Of a DNA stretch of 64,000 nucleotides, positions 8,352-18,280 are shown piece by piece (the stretch's first letter is position 1; every line of letters starts with the position of its first letter). Origin of the DNA: Pseudomonas sediminis (lineage in GTDB: Bacteria; Pseudomonadota; Gammaproteobacteria; Pseudomonadales; Pseudomonadaceae); the NCBI RefSeq assembly GCF_039555755.1, contig NZ_CP154631.1, forward strand, positions 3,968,001 to 4,032,000, read 5' to 3'. Below the pieces are notes generated by a model that saw only the letters and a list, made by a program, of their open reading frames with translations, was not told the DNA's origin and made no database searches. Both the position numbers and the translations under genes were made by a program.

Positions 8352-9307
8352 TGTCTCAACCCCCCACGCCGCGTATTGGCATTATCGGCACCGGTGCCAT
8401 TGGCGGTTTCTACGGAACGATGCTGGCTCGCGCTGGCCATGACGTGCACTTTCTGCTGCGCAGCGAGTATGGCGCGGTGGTCGAGCGAGGCCTACAGTTG
8501 AACAGTGCGGTACATGGTGCACTGAACCTGGCTCCGGTACAGGCCTACCAACATGTCGACGACATGCCACCTTGCGACTGGTTGCTGGTGGGCACCAAGA
8601 CCACCGCGAATGTCGAGCTGGCGCCGCTGATTACCAACGCTGCAGGGGCAGGCGCCAAGGTGGTACTGCTGCAAAATGGCCTGGCAGTGGAAGATGAGCT
8701 GCGCCCACTGTTGCCCGACGACCTGCACCTGCTGGGCGGGCTTTGCTACATCTGCGTTCATCGTAGTGCCCCGGGCGTGATCGAACATCAGGCGCTGGGG
8801 GCGATCAACCTGGCCTATCACTCGGGCCCTCTGGCCGACGACGAAGCGCGCCTGGCGCTGGCCGAGGAGGGCGCCAGCCTGCTGCGCAGCACCGGCCTGG
8901 ATTCCGCGGCGATGCGCGATCTGGCGCAAACGCGCTGGCAGAAGCTGGTGTGGAATATCCCTTATAACGGTCTGTCGGTGTTGCTCGATGCCGACACGCA
9001 GCGCCTGATGGGCAATCCCGACAGTCGTGCGTTGATCGCTGACATGATGCAGGAGGTGGTGCAGGCCGCTCAGGCGCTGGGCTACAGCATGCCGGACAGC
9101 TACGCCGACAAATTGCTGGCCGCCACTCAGCGCATGCCCGATTACCTGCCGAGCATGTACCACGATTTCGCTCAGGGCCGCGTGGCGGAACTGCATGCCA
9201 TCTACGAGGCGCCATTGGCGGCTGCGGACGCAGTGGGTTTCGATATGCCCAAGGTGCGCGCTCTGTATCAGGCGCTGCGGTTCATTCAGGCTCGCCAGGA
9301 GGCCTAA
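8351..9307 (+). CDS. 2-dehydropantoate 2-reductase family protein (PanE-like)
   Basis: 318 residues. The NADP-binding motif GIIGTGAIGGFYG is at residues 9-21, KTT and LLQNGL follow at the usual spacing, and the C-terminal ApbA domain contains WQKLVWNIPYNGL with the conserved catalytic lysine. Family members reduce ketopantoate in pantothenate synthesis, but pseudomonads carry several paralogues and this one may act on another keto acid. Translationally coupled with the thioredoxin-like gene upstream and two bases from the nucleotidase gene downstream, so a three-gene operon. Confidence 0.88.
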   Translation: MSQPPTPRIGIIGTGAIGGFYGTMLARAGHDVHFLLRSEYGAVVERGLQLNSAVHGALNLAPVQAYQHVDDMPPCDWLLVGTKTTANVELAPLITNAAGAGAKVVLLQNGLAVEDELRPLLPDDLHLLGGLCYICVHRSAPGVIEHQALGAINLAYHSGPLADDEARLALAEEGASLLRSTGLDSAAMRDLAQTRWQKLVWNIPYNGLSVLLDADTQRLMGNPDSRALIADMMQEVVQAAQALGYSMPDSYADKLLAATQRMPDYLPSMYHDFAQGRVAELHAIYEAPLAAADAVGFDMPKVRALYQALRFIQARQEA

Positions 9308-9309
9308 AT

Positions 9310-10215
9310 ATGGGTAAGGGGCTGGGGGACAAACTGGTGCTGGCGATCTCTTCGCGGGCGCTTTTCGATCTGAGCGAAAGCCACCAGATCTACGAAAGCG
9401 AAGGCGTGGAGGCCTATCGCCGCTATCAGATAGAGCATGAAGACGAAGTGCTGATGCCGGGCGACGCCTTTCCCCTGGTGGAGAAGCTGCTGGGGCTCAA
9501 TACGCGTCTCAGCGAGCAGCGCGTGGAAGTCATCCTGGTGTCGCGCAACAGTGCCGATACCGGGTTGCGTGCGTTCAACTCGATCCAGCACTACGGCCTC
9601 GGCATTTCCCGCGCGGCTTTTGTGGGTGGTCGTAGCCCTGATCCCTATCTGGCTGCCTTTGGCTGTCATCTGTTTCTGTCTACTCATGCCGACGATGTGC
9701 GTAATGCACTGAAGGCCGGTTTCGGCGCAGCCACGCTGCTTTCCGGTGGCGCGCGGCGGGCGAACAGCAACGAACTGCGCATCGCCTTCGATGGCGATGC
9801 CGTGCTGTTCTCCGACGATTCCGAGCGCGTCTACCAGAGTGGCGGTCTCAACGCCTTCCAGGATCATGAGCGCGAAGCCGCAAGGCAGGCGCTGCTGGGT
9901 GGGCCTTTCAAACCCTTCCTGGCGGCACTGCACAGCCTGCAGCAGGAGTTTCCCGAGGCAGACTGCCCGATCCGTACCGCGTTGGTCACCGCGCGTTCGG
10001 CGCCGGCGCATGAGCGGGTGATTCGCACCCTGCGGGAATGGAACATTCGTCTGGACGAATCCTTCTTCCTCGGTGGGCTGGACAAGTCGGCGGTGCTCGA
10101 AGCCTTCGCCGCCGACGTATTCTTCGACGATCAGACCGGACACTGCGAAAAGGCGCGCCAAGTGGTCGCCACTGGTCATGTCCCGCATGGGGTGAGCAAT
10201 GAGTTGCTGCCCTGA
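9310..10215 (+). CDS. 5'-nucleotidase (cytosolic NT5C1-like family)
   Basis: 301 residues. The protein matches the bacterial branch of the cytosolic 5'-nucleotidase I family: LVLAISSRALFDL at the N-terminus, VILVSRNSADTGLRAFNSI, FDGDAVLFSDDSE with the acidic metal residues, and FFDDQTGHCEKA near the end. Expected reaction is dephosphorylation of nucleoside monophosphates in the cytosol. It lies two bases behind the panE-like gene and is the last gene of that operon. No helix or signal peptide. Confidence 0.85.
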   Translation: MGKGLGDKLVLAISSRALFDLSESHQIYESEGVEAYRRYQIEHEDEVLMPGDAFPLVEKLLGLNTRLSEQRVEVILVSRNSADTGLRAFNSIQHYGLGISRAAFVGGRSPDPYLAAFGCHLFLSTHADDVRNALKAGFGAATLLSGGARRANSNELRIAFDGDAVLFSDDSERVYQSGGLNAFQDHEREAARQALLGGPFKPFLAALHSLQQEFPEADCPIRTALVTARSAPAHERVIRTLREWNIRLDESFFLGGLDKSAVLEAFAADVFFDDQTGHCEKARQVVATGHVPHGVSNELLP

Positions 10216-10338
10216 GCCGATGCAGGCGCTCAAACGCCTGCATATAGCCATTCGTCCTAAATAACGCTGCCAATCTTGCTTTGTCTGATGCGCTGCTAAG
10301 CTCAATAAAGGGCCTGCGCCAGCAGTCGAGGAGGCCGC

Positions 10339-10839
10339 GTGATCCGTTCGATACTCTATGCCACCGATCTGGGGCTTTATGCTTCCTATGTGCTGCAGCA
10401 CGCCCTTGCCATGAGCCGTAGCTTCAAGGCTGATCTGTATGTGGTGCATGCGGTTGAACCCATGGGGTTGTTCGCTGAGTCCGTACTCCAGACCTACCTG
10501 GATGAAGAAACCCTCGGGGAGCTTCGTCGCAATGGGTTGAGCACGGTCATGGCCAGCATCGAGCAGCGTGTGCTGGAGGGATTTCGCGACGAGTTGGGTG
10601 ATGCTCAGCAGGATCTCGAACTGATTCGTGCTGTGCGGGTGTTGCAGGGGGACCCGCCGGCGATGATTCTTGAGGAGGCGCAGAAACTTGGGGTGGATCT
10701 GCTGGTCGTAGGCAGTCATAGCCATGGTGCGGACTTGGCCGTGCCGCTAGGTCGCACCGCCGCACGGATCGTGCAATTGTCGGAAGCACCGGTGTATCTG
10801 GTGCCCATGCTGCAACACCGTGGGCATGGGGATTTGTAA
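10339..10839 (+). CDS. Universal stress protein, UspA family
   Basis: 166 residues from a GTG start preceded by GAGGAGG. N-terminal ILYATDLGLYASYVLQHALA and C-terminal VDLLVVGSHSHGADLAVPLGRTAARIVQ are typical Usp features. The second resembles the nucleotide-binding loop G-x2-G-x9-G(S/T), but the spacing is not canonical, so ATP binding is uncertain. Single Usp domain, single gene between the nucleotidase and cysB. Confidence 0.9.
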   Translation: MIRSILYATDLGLYASYVLQHALAMSRSFKADLYVVHAVEPMGLFAESVLQTYLDEETLGELRRNGLSTVMASIEQRVLEGFRDELGDAQQDLELIRAVRVLQGDPPAMILEEAQKLGVDLLVVGSHSHGADLAVPLGRTAARIVQLSEAPVYLVPMLQHRGHGDL

Positions 10840-10879
10840 GAAGGGGTAAATAATAAAACGTTCTAGGCTGTTCTATTAA

Positions 10880-11920
<1,041 letters not shown>

Positions 11921-11930
11921 AGCCTGCTCT

Positions 11931-11970
11931 GAAACGAAAAATGGCGCTCAATTGGCGCCATTTTCGTTTC
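11931..11970. terminator. Bidirectional intrinsic terminator between cysB and cysH
   Basis: A 17-bp perfect stem (from GAAACGAAAAATGGCGC to its complement) around a six-base loop, with A and T runs on both sides. It serves the two convergent genes. Confidence 0.9.
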
Positions 11971-11983
11971 TGCACGAGCGTGA

Positions 11984-12604
11984 TCAGTGGCTCAGGTGCA
12001 GGCCGCACTCGCGATTGTCTTCGCCCTTGGTTGGGTCGAAGTAATCGAATTCGTTCGGCAGGTCATGGGCGACCAGGTACTGATACAGATCCTTGGACGA
12101 CCAGTGCAGCAACGGAGCAACCTTGATCAGACCGTCCGGATTGATGCTGATCGGGTCCATCTGCGCGCGCACTGCGGTGTCGGTCGCACGCAGGGCGGTG
12201 AACCATACGCTCGGAGCGGTCTCGCGTAGGGCGCGGGCGAACGGCTCGAGTTTCACCTCTTCGGTGAACGCGGCGTGGCGCGGATCATCCAGGGCGGGTA
12301 CCGGGCCATCGATGGCTTCGCGATGCGCACGCGAACGCTTGGGCAGGTAGGTGATGAGGTTGAGGTTGAGCTTGCGTGTCACTTCATCGGCGAAGCGGTA
12401 GGTGGCCTCGGTGTTGTAGCCACTGTCCATCCAGACCACCGGGATATCCGGTTTGACCTGGCTGACCATATGCAGGATCACCGCTTCGAAGGGGCGGAAG
12501 TTGGTGGTGCAGATGGCGGGTTTGCCCAGTCCGATGGCCCATTGAACCAGCTTTTCTGGCTGGTTGCCGAATTCGGCGTTGAGCGCGTCCAGGTCGAGTT
12601 CCAT
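11984..12604 (-). CDS. cysH: CysH-like phosphoadenylyl-sulfate reductase family protein, short and divergent
   Basis: 206 residues, against about 244-267 for usual CysH. The C-terminal ECGLH with the catalytic cysteine is present, and PDIPVVWMDSGYNTEATYRFADE matches the central PAPS-reductase segment. The Cys-Cys and Cys-x2-Cys pairs of the iron-sulfur type are absent, as in the E. coli type. Compared with that type, the SSSFG loop is replaced by CTTNF and about 25 residues including the GYxSxGDxH segment before ECGLH are missing. It occupies the cysH position between cysB and thrH. The symbol is given for that position; whether it reduces PAPS is not certain. Confidence 0.7.
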   Translation of the reverse strand: MELDLDALNAEFGNQPEKLVQWAIGLGKPAICTTNFRPFEAVILHMVSQVKPDIPVVWMDSGYNTEATYRFADEVTRKLNLNLITYLPKRSRAHREAIDGPVPALDDPRHAAFTEEVKLEPFARALRETAPSVWFTALRATDTAVRAQMDPISINPDGLIKVAPLLHWSSKDLYQYLVAHDLPNEFDYFDPTKGEDNRECGLHLSH

Positions 12605-12779
12605 GGTGAGGACTCCAGATCGTGTGCGTGAGGGCGCGATGGTAGCAAAGGCAGGTTATGCGGCTAAATAACTAAGGCGCTTGATGTCCTTCATTCCAGT
12701 TATAAGCAGGTCGCATTGCGCCAACCAAGCCCAGCGGCTAGAGTGCCGGCTCCTTTTTGGCTCAACCGAGGAGTGGCCT

Positions 12780-13397
12780 GTGGAAATCGCGTGTCTCGAC
12801 CTGGAAGGTGTTCTGGTTCCGGAAATCTGGATCGCCTTTGCGGAAAAAACCGGCATCGAGTCGCTCAAGGCGACCACCCGCGACATCCCCGATTATGACG
12901 TGCTGATGCAGCAGCGCCTGCGCATTCTCGACGAGCACGGCCTGAAGCTCAAAGACATCCAGGACGTCATCGCTACCCTGAAGCCGCTCGATGGCGCCGT
13001 GGAGTTCGTCGACTGGCTGCGTGAGCGTTTCCAGGTGGTGATTCTCTCGGACACCTTCTATGAGTTCTCCCAGCCGCTGATGCGTCAGCTGGGCTTCCCG
13101 ACGCTGTTGTGCCACCGCCTGATCACCGACGAGAGCGATCGTGTGGTCAGCTACCAACTGCGCCAGAAGGACCCCAAACGCCAATCCGTTCTCGCCTTCA
13201 AGAGCCTCTACTATCGTGTGATCGCGGCCGGTGACTCGTACAACGACACCACCATGCTCAGCGAAGCCCATGCCGGCATCCTGTTCCATGCGCCGGAAAA
13301 CGTGATTCGCGAGTTCCCGCAATTCCCAGCCGTGCACACCTTCGAGGCGCTCAAGCAAGAGTTCCTCAAGGCGTCGAATCGCAAGCTGAGTCTGTAA
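12780..13397 (+). CDS. thrH: Phosphoserine phosphatase / phosphoserine:homoserine phosphotransferase ThrH
   Basis: 205 residues from the GTG at 12780 (VEIACLDLEGVLVPE), which follows GAGGAG; the longer frame from 12681 has no homology to the family. HAD-type motifs: DLEG at residues 7-10 in place of DxDGT, SDT near 93, and GDSYNDTTML near 149. ThrH of P. aeruginosa, as I recall, hydrolyses phosphoserine and can pass the phosphate to homoserine. The order cysB, cysH, thrH, pabB is conserved in Pseudomonas. A bidirectional terminator follows. Confidence 0.95.
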   Translation: MEIACLDLEGVLVPEIWIAFAEKTGIESLKATTRDIPDYDVLMQQRLRILDEHGLKLKDIQDVIATLKPLDGAVEFVDWLRERFQVVILSDTFYEFSQPLMRQLGFPTLLCHRLITDESDRVVSYQLRQKDPKRQSVLAFKSLYYRVIAAGDSYNDTTMLSEAHAGILFHAPENVIREFPQFPAVHTFEALKQEFLKASNRKLSL

Positions 13398-13411
13398 CAC
13401 CGATGCATGAT

Positions 13412-13436
13412 AAACGCCGCGAAATCGCGGCGTTTA
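13412..13436. terminator. Bidirectional terminator between thrH and pabB
   Basis: AAACGCCGCG and CGCGGCGTTT form a ten-base-pair stem around a four-base loop, flanked by T-rich sequence. Lies between two convergent genes. Confidence 0.8.
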
Positions 13437-13449
13437 TTATTTGGGGTAC

Positions 13450-14808
13450 TTATTCGGTTGTGGCTGGCAGGCCTTCCAGCGTTTCCAGCAGCACCTTCAC
13501 CTTGGTGATGGACTCCTGATACTCGGCCTGCCAGTTGGAGTCGGCGACGATGCCGCCACCGCCCCAGCAGCTGATCTTGCCGTCCTTGACCAGCAGGCTG
13601 CGAATGGCAATGGAACTGTCCATCTCGCCGCGCACGTCGAGATACAGGAGCGAGCCGCAGTAGAGCCCGCGCCGGGTCGGCTCAAGCTCATCGATGATCT
13701 GCATGGCGCGGATCTTCGGCGCCCCGGTGATGGAGCCGCCGGGGAAGCTGCAGGCGATCAGGTCCAGCGCATCCTTGCCAGGCGCAAGCTCGGCGGTGAC
13801 GCAACTGACCAGGTGATGCACGTTGGGATAGCTCTCCAGGGCGAACAGCTCCGGCACTTTCACCGAACCGATGCGGCAACTGCGGCCGAGATCGTTGCGC
13901 AGCAGGTCGACGATCATCAGGTTCTCGGCGCGATCCTTGCGGCTTTCCAGCAGCTCCTGTGCCTGCGCCTGATCGTCCTCAGCGTCATTGCCGCGGCGCC
14001 GCGTGCCTTTGATCGGGCGGGTTTCCACCTGACCGTCGCTGACCTTGAGAAAGCGCTCGGGCGACAGGCTGAGAATGGCATCACCATTGCCCAGACTCTG
14101 GAATCCAGAGAAGGGGGTTGGGCAGGCCTGACGCAGTGCCAGGTAAGCGCCCCAGGGATCGCCTGCGCAGGGCGCCTGAAAGCGCTGGGCGAAGTTCACC
14201 TGATAGCAATCGCCAGCGAGGATGTAGCCCTGGATGCGATCGATCGCCTGGCGATAACGGTGCTGGTCGATAGCGGCCTGGAACGGCTGGGTCAGGTGGA
14301 AGGGCGCAGGCGCTTCGCTATGCGCTGTTTCGAACAGCTTCTGCAGGCGTTGGCGCTCTGCCTCTGGCAGTGCCGGGTGAAACAGCAGGGCGCTGGTCTC
14401 CAGCTGATGATCGCTGATCAGCGCCCAGGCGTAGAGGCCGAAGCGCGCATCTTCAAGGTCGAGATCATCGACGCTGTGCTCGGGTAGCACTTCCAGGCGG
14501 CGGCCGAAGTCATAAGACAGGTAACCGATCAAACCACCGACGAATGGCAGCTCCTGTTGCGCGGGTGCTTCGGCGGCCCCGAGGCTCTGTAATGCGCCGC
14601 GCAGGCGTTGCAGAAAATCGTTGGCCGATTCGTCGGACATGGGCGCCAGTTCTGCCAATGGCCAGGCGCTCATAAGGTCATAGCGCCCACGCTTGGCACT
14701 CGGTCGCCCGGCATCCAGCAGTACGGCACCGGGGGCCTGGCGAATGCGCTGGAAGTAGTCGCAGGGATCGGTGCGGTAGGGAAGAGGGTGCAGAGAGCAG
14801 CTGGGCAT
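13450..14808 (-). CDS. pabB: Aminodeoxychorismate synthase component I PabB
   Basis: 452 residues from the ATG at 14808 (MPSCSLHPLPYRTD). Chorismate-binding signatures are clear: GDCYQVNFAQRF, RPIKGTRRRG, ENLMIVDLLRNDLGR, SVKVPELFALESYPNVHHLVS, PGGSITGAPKIRAMQIIDELEP and GGGIVADS. With PabA (not in the window) it converts chorismate to aminodeoxychorismate for folate. The PIKGT motif, with its lysine, is that of PabB rather than the PIAGT of TrpE. The in-frame ATG at 14862 would add an unconserved N-terminus. Confidence 0.95.
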   Translation of the reverse strand: MPSCSLHPLPYRTDPCDYFQRIRQAPGAVLLDAGRPSAKRGRYDLMSAWPLAELAPMSDESANDFLQRLRGALQSLGAAEAPAQQELPFVGGLIGYLSYDFGRRLEVLPEHSVDDLDLEDARFGLYAWALISDHQLETSALLFHPALPEAERQRLQKLFETAHSEAPAPFHLTQPFQAAIDQHRYRQAIDRIQGYILAGDCYQVNFAQRFQAPCAGDPWGAYLALRQACPTPFSGFQSLGNGDAILSLSPERFLKVSDGQVETRPIKGTRRRGNDAEDDQAQAQELLESRKDRAENLMIVDLLRNDLGRSCRIGSVKVPELFALESYPNVHHLVSCVTAELAPGKDALDLIACSFPGGSITGAPKIRAMQIIDELEPTRRGLYCGSLLYLDVRGEMDSSIAIRSLLVKDGKISCWGGGGIVADSNWQAEYQESITKVKVLLETLEGLPATTE

Positions 14809-14930
14809 GCGTGGCAGTCGAAAGAGGCAGATGCGCGATTGTAGTCCGCAGCCTGCATTCATCCTAGGGCTTTGCCTGGCATGAAGAGGCGATTTTCAGA
14901 AGGCATGAGGTTGGGTTGAGAGGACTTGAA

Positions 14931-14966
14931 TCAGCAGCAGCCTGGACGAACGCAGGCTGCTGCTGA
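14931..14966. terminator. Strong hairpin behind the ATP-grasp gene
   Basis: TCAGCAGCAGCCTG pairs perfectly with CAGGCTGCTGCTGA around an eight-base loop. It lies 24 bp beyond the stop codon of the minus-strand ligase-like gene. No T run follows on either strand, so it may be an mRNA-stabilising 3' end rather than a true terminator. Confidence 0.55.
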
Positions 14967-14990
14967 GTGATGGGCTGGGCTGTTGGTCGG

Positions 14991-15977
14991 TCAGACTTCC
15001 TTGCTGGCGACGTGACCGAACAGCTCCTGGGAGAAGCGCACGCGCTCTTCGGCGTCTTCCTGAATGCCTTTGGCTTTCAGCTCTTCCAGACGCGCTTCCA
15101 CAGCGTGGGCGCGGTGGGTCAGGCCACAGTCGTTGGCAATCTGGATGTTCAGCCCGGGGCGGGCGTTGAGCTCGAGAATCAGCGGGCCCTTGTCCTGATC
15201 CAGCACCATGTCCACACCGATGTAACCCAGGCCGCACAACTCATAGCAGCCGGCGGCGAGCTTCATGAAGCCGTCCCAGTTAGGCAGTTGCACACCGTCT
15301 ACTGCGTTGGTGGTGTCCGGGTGCTTGCTGATCTTGTTGTTCAGCCAGGTACCACGCAGGGTAATGCCAGTGGCCAGATCGACACCGACACCAATGGCGC
15401 CCTGGTGCAGGTTGGCCTTGCCATTGGACTGGCGTGTAGGCAGGCGCAGCATGGCCATCACCGGGTAGCCCATCAGCACGATGATGCGGATGTCCGGCAC
15501 GCCTTCGTAGCTGATGCTCTTGAAGATGGTGTCCGGGGTGACCCGGTATTCGATCAGCGCACGGTCACGGTGACCACCGAGCGAATACAAACCGGAGAGG
15601 ATGCTGGAGATCTGCTGCTCCAGCTCCTCGTGGCTGACGATCTTGCCGGACACCGTCTTGAAACGATCCTCGAAGCGGTCGGCGATAACGGTGATGCCAT
15701 CACCGCCAGCGCCTTGCGCCGGCTTGATCACGAAGTCATTGCGCCCGGCAATGATCTGATCGAGCTTGTCGATATCCTTCTCGGTCTCGATGACGCCGTA
15801 CATTTCCGGCACATCGATGCCGGCCTTGATGGCCCGCTCCTTGGTGATGATCTTGTCGTCGACGATCGGGTACAGGTGCCGTTTGTTGTACTTCAGCACG
15901 TAGTCTGCATTGCGTCGGTTGATGCCCATGATGCCTTTGGCTTCAAGGGCCTTCCACGTCTTGATCAGGCCGAACAT
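14991..15977 (-). CDS. ATP-grasp alpha-L-glutamate ligase-like protein (RimK-related)
   Basis: 328 residues. ATP-grasp features: DFVIKPAQGAGGDGITVIADRF near residue 90, the central catalytic segment, and the metal-binding DMVLDQDKGPLILELNARPGLNIQIA near residue 265. Family knowledge: relatives ligate amino acids to peptides or proteins; these stand-alone ligases occur in a fixed set with an inactive transglutaminase membrane protein and a retropepsin-like protease. That set is complete here, the gene lying four bases behind the membrane protein gene. Substrate unknown. Cytoplasmic, no signal peptide. Confidence 0.85.
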   Translation of the reverse strand: MFGLIKTWKALEAKGIMGINRRNADYVLKYNKRHLYPIVDDKIITKERAIKAGIDVPEMYGVIETEKDIDKLDQIIAGRNDFVIKPAQGAGGDGITVIADRFEDRFKTVSGKIVSHEELEQQISSILSGLYSLGGHRDRALIEYRVTPDTIFKSISYEGVPDIRIIVLMGYPVMAMLRLPTRQSNGKANLHQGAIGVGVDLATGITLRGTWLNNKISKHPDTTNAVDGVQLPNWDGFMKLAAGCYELCGLGYIGVDMVLDQDKGPLILELNARPGLNIQIANDCGLTHRAHAVEARLEELKAKGIQEDAEERVRFSQELFGHVASKEV

Positions 15978-15981
15978 GGTC

Positions 15982-17508
15982 TTAGTCCTTGAGGAAGGCT
16001 TTGAAACGGAACAGTTCGGTCAGGCGATAACCGCGGTAGCGACCCATCGCCAGCATGAAGCCCACCAGGATCAGCAGGATCGCCGGGAAGGTGAACACGA
16101 AGTACACCAGCTCGGGCACGCTCATCAGCAGGTGCGCGATAGTGGCGGCGAACAGCGTGCCAATAGCGACCTTGAAGGCATGGCTACCGCCACGTTCTTC
16201 CCAGGTGATCGACAGGCGCTCGATGGTCATGGTCAGAATCACCATCGGGAACAGCGCAACCGACAGACCGCGTTCGAGACCCAGCTTGTGGCTGAACAGG
16301 CTGATGGCTGCGATCAGTACCACGACGAAGGTCAGTACTACCGACAGGCGCGGCAGCATCTGCAGCTTCAGATGTTCCAGGTAGGAGCGTAATGACAGGC
16401 CGAGCGCTGTAATCACGGTGAACAGGAAGATACCGAAGCCCAGTTGGGTTTCACGGAAGGCGAGGGCGATCAGCACCGGGGTAAAGGTACCCAGGGTCTG
16501 CAGGCCGCCGAGGTTGCGCAGGATCAGGATGACCAGCACGCCGATCGGGATCATCACCATGATCATGAAGGTCTGCTGGGTCTGCAGCGGCAGGCCGTAC
16601 AGCGAGTACTCAAGGAAGCTGGCGTCGGTGTTCTCGTCGGTCAGTTTGGCCAGGCGGATGGCGTTCATCTCGCTGTTGTTCAGGCTGAAGCTGACTTGCG
16701 CCTGTCGGCCGCCTTCGAGGCTGACCAGATCGCCATCGCCGATCCACCAGACCAGGCGGTCGTCCGGCAGGCCTTGCTCACCGGTTTCCGGGTTGAAGTA
16801 CAGCCATTTCTGGCCATTGAAACTACGCAGCCACAGCTCCGGCGACTGAGCGACTTCGGCCTGCAGGCGAATGGTGTGTACACGCTCCATCGGCACGTGG
16901 GCGATGGACAGCAGCAGGTCGACGACATTAGCCTTGTTGGCGGTGGAGGCATCACCGCCGAGCAGCAGCTTCACGTTGTCGTCGTTGACGTTGTTGGCGC
17001 GCTTGATGGTTTCGCTGATGAAGGTCTCGACATCCGCCGAGTGCTGGCGAATCGGTGCCAGCAGGGCTTCGGCTGCGATCTTCTCAGGGCCTTCGACCGG
17101 GATGCTGTCGCGGAAGATCGGGCCTTTTGCAGGTGCCTGCTCGCCGCTGTAACGCTTGGTCAGTACCAGGCGATAGTAGAGGGTCTGTTTGCCATTGGCA
17201 CGGCGTGCCGACCAGGTGACACGGCGGTTGCCGTCGACACGGTTGACGCTGACGCCGTAGTTGTTGGAGATGAAGCTCTCGTTGAGGCTTACGTAATCCT
17301 GGTTCAGTGGCGGCACGAACATCTGCAGCTTCACTGGCTCACGTGGCGTCGCCTGGAATTCGACCTTGGCATCGATGTTCCACAGGTCGTCGGTCTCGTC
17401 CTCGGTCACCGGAATGCCGAGAATGAAGATTTGGTATGCCGTAATCAGAACGCCCAGAGCCACCAGGAGGGTGATCAGGACTTTCAGATGCAGGTTCAGA
17501 GAGCGCAT
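15982..17508 (-). CDS. Inactive transglutaminase-like domain fused to seven membrane helices
   Basis: 508 residues. A signal-anchor at residues 8-30 is followed by an extracytoplasmic part of about 240 residues with a degenerate transglutaminase-like fold, then about seven membrane helices from residue 310 to 495 ending in a short basic tail. This is the architecture that Pfam describes as inactive transglutaminase with seven transmembrane helices. No Cys-His-Asp triad is evident. It probably presents or senses a peptide across the inner membrane for the partner ligase and protease. Spaced five bases from the protease gene and four from the ligase gene. Confidence 0.85.
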   Translation of the reverse strand: MRSLNLHLKVLITLLVALGVLITAYQIFILGIPVTEDETDDLWNIDAKVEFQATPREPVKLQMFVPPLNQDYVSLNESFISNNYGVSVNRVDGNRRVTWSARRANGKQTLYYRLVLTKRYSGEQAPAKGPIFRDSIPVEGPEKIAAEALLAPIRQHSADVETFISETIKRANNVNDDNVKLLLGGDASTANKANVVDLLLSIAHVPMERVHTIRLQAEVAQSPELWLRSFNGQKWLYFNPETGEQGLPDDRLVWWIGDGDLVSLEGGRQAQVSFSLNNSEMNAIRLAKLTDENTDASFLEYSLYGLPLQTQQTFMIMVMIPIGVLVILILRNLGGLQTLGTFTPVLIALAFRETQLGFGIFLFTVITALGLSLRSYLEHLKLQMLPRLSVVLTFVVVLIAAISLFSHKLGLERGLSVALFPMVILTMTIERLSITWEERGGSHAFKVAIGTLFAATIAHLLMSVPELVYFVFTFPAILLILVGFMLAMGRYRGYRLTELFRFKAFLKD

Positions 17509-17513
17509 GGGAA

Positions 17514-18047
17514 TTACTCGCCAGGGGTTGCGTCATTGGTGCAGTCGGGTTTGCCGGCTGCATATTTAAGGCTTGGATCGACCATGGCTTCGAAGTGCTT
17601 GAGCGCTTCGGAGCCGATCAGAAGCGGGTATTGGAATGCGCTTCGGTCGGTCAAGTTCACTTCGATCGTGCGCAGGGTCTTGCCCATGCACAGTTCAAGG
17701 TCGATTACCGGGCGTGCTGTGTAGGTCTTGCCTTCATTGGGATCGAAGTCGCCAGCACGGCGTTTGATCTTGCTGATACGTGATAGCGGACGCTCGATGG
17801 TGCGCTCATGGGCGTCATCGATGGCCAGCACGAAACGCACCCAGGTTTCTCCGTCGCGCTTGAAGCGCTTGATGTCGCGTGCACTCAAGGACGCGGTTTT
17901 TGCGCCGGTATCGAGTTTGGCGGCTACCTGCAGGTCCAGTTCTTCTACGTGGATATATTCGTTCAGACCATAGATTGCCTTGCCCATGGCCAGAGCCGGG
18001 CACAAGGTCAGCAGGCAGATCAGTAAGGAGAAGGGTTTCAGTCTCAT
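17514..18047 (-). CDS. Exported retropepsin-like (ATP-dependent zinc protease family, RimB-like) protein
   Basis: 177 residues from the ATG at 18047. Signal peptide MRLKPFSLLICLLTLCPALA, then the retropepsin motif AAKLDTGAKTASLSA with the catalytic Asp in DTGA. The name ATP-dependent zinc protease is a database label; the motif points to an aspartic protease fold related to RimB. The signal peptide places it in the periplasm, facing the extracytoplasmic domain of the membrane protein encoded next. First gene of the three-gene operon. The longer frame from 18140 is unlikely. Confidence 0.85.
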   Translation of the reverse strand: MRLKPFSLLICLLTLCPALAMGKAIYGLNEYIHVEELDLQVAAKLDTGAKTASLSARDIKRFKRDGETWVRFVLAIDDAHERTIERPLSRISKIKRRAGDFDPNEGKTYTARPVIDLELCMGKTLRTIEVNLTDRSAFQYPLLIGSEALKHFEAMVDPSLKYAAGKPDCTNDATPGE

Positions 18048-18260
18048 GTGTCCTTGAGAGGGTATTGCCAGGGGCAGGTGAAGGGCAGCGTCTGGCGGCA
18101 TCCTGCCGTACAACGGCCTGCCGTGAAGTCTAGCAGCCATGGCAAAAGGCGATAGCCGGGCATGAATGCGCGGATTCTAACATGGAGATTTTCCGTGCCG
18201 ACAGACGCTTATGTAGCTTTCTGCAAGTAAGGTCAATGCTCGCTAGCCTGGCTTGGCTGG

Positions 18261-18280
18261 AAGTATTGTCGACAATACTT
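18261..18280. promoter_or_regulatory. Perfect 20-bp palindrome, predicted operator of the methylcitrate-cycle regulator
   Basis: AAGTATTGTC is followed at once by its reverse complement. The centre TTGTCGACAA has the form of a GntR/FadR-type operator. It lies 72 bp before the regulator start. A second partial copy (TGTCGACAATA, 18341-18351) ends at the base before the regulator ATG, which suggests autorepression of the prp operon. Confidence 0.75.

Noticed and set aside
9304..10725. 473-residue open frame on the minus strand
   Set aside because: Spans antisense of both the nucleotidase and stress protein genes and the gap between; the sense genes have clear motifs.
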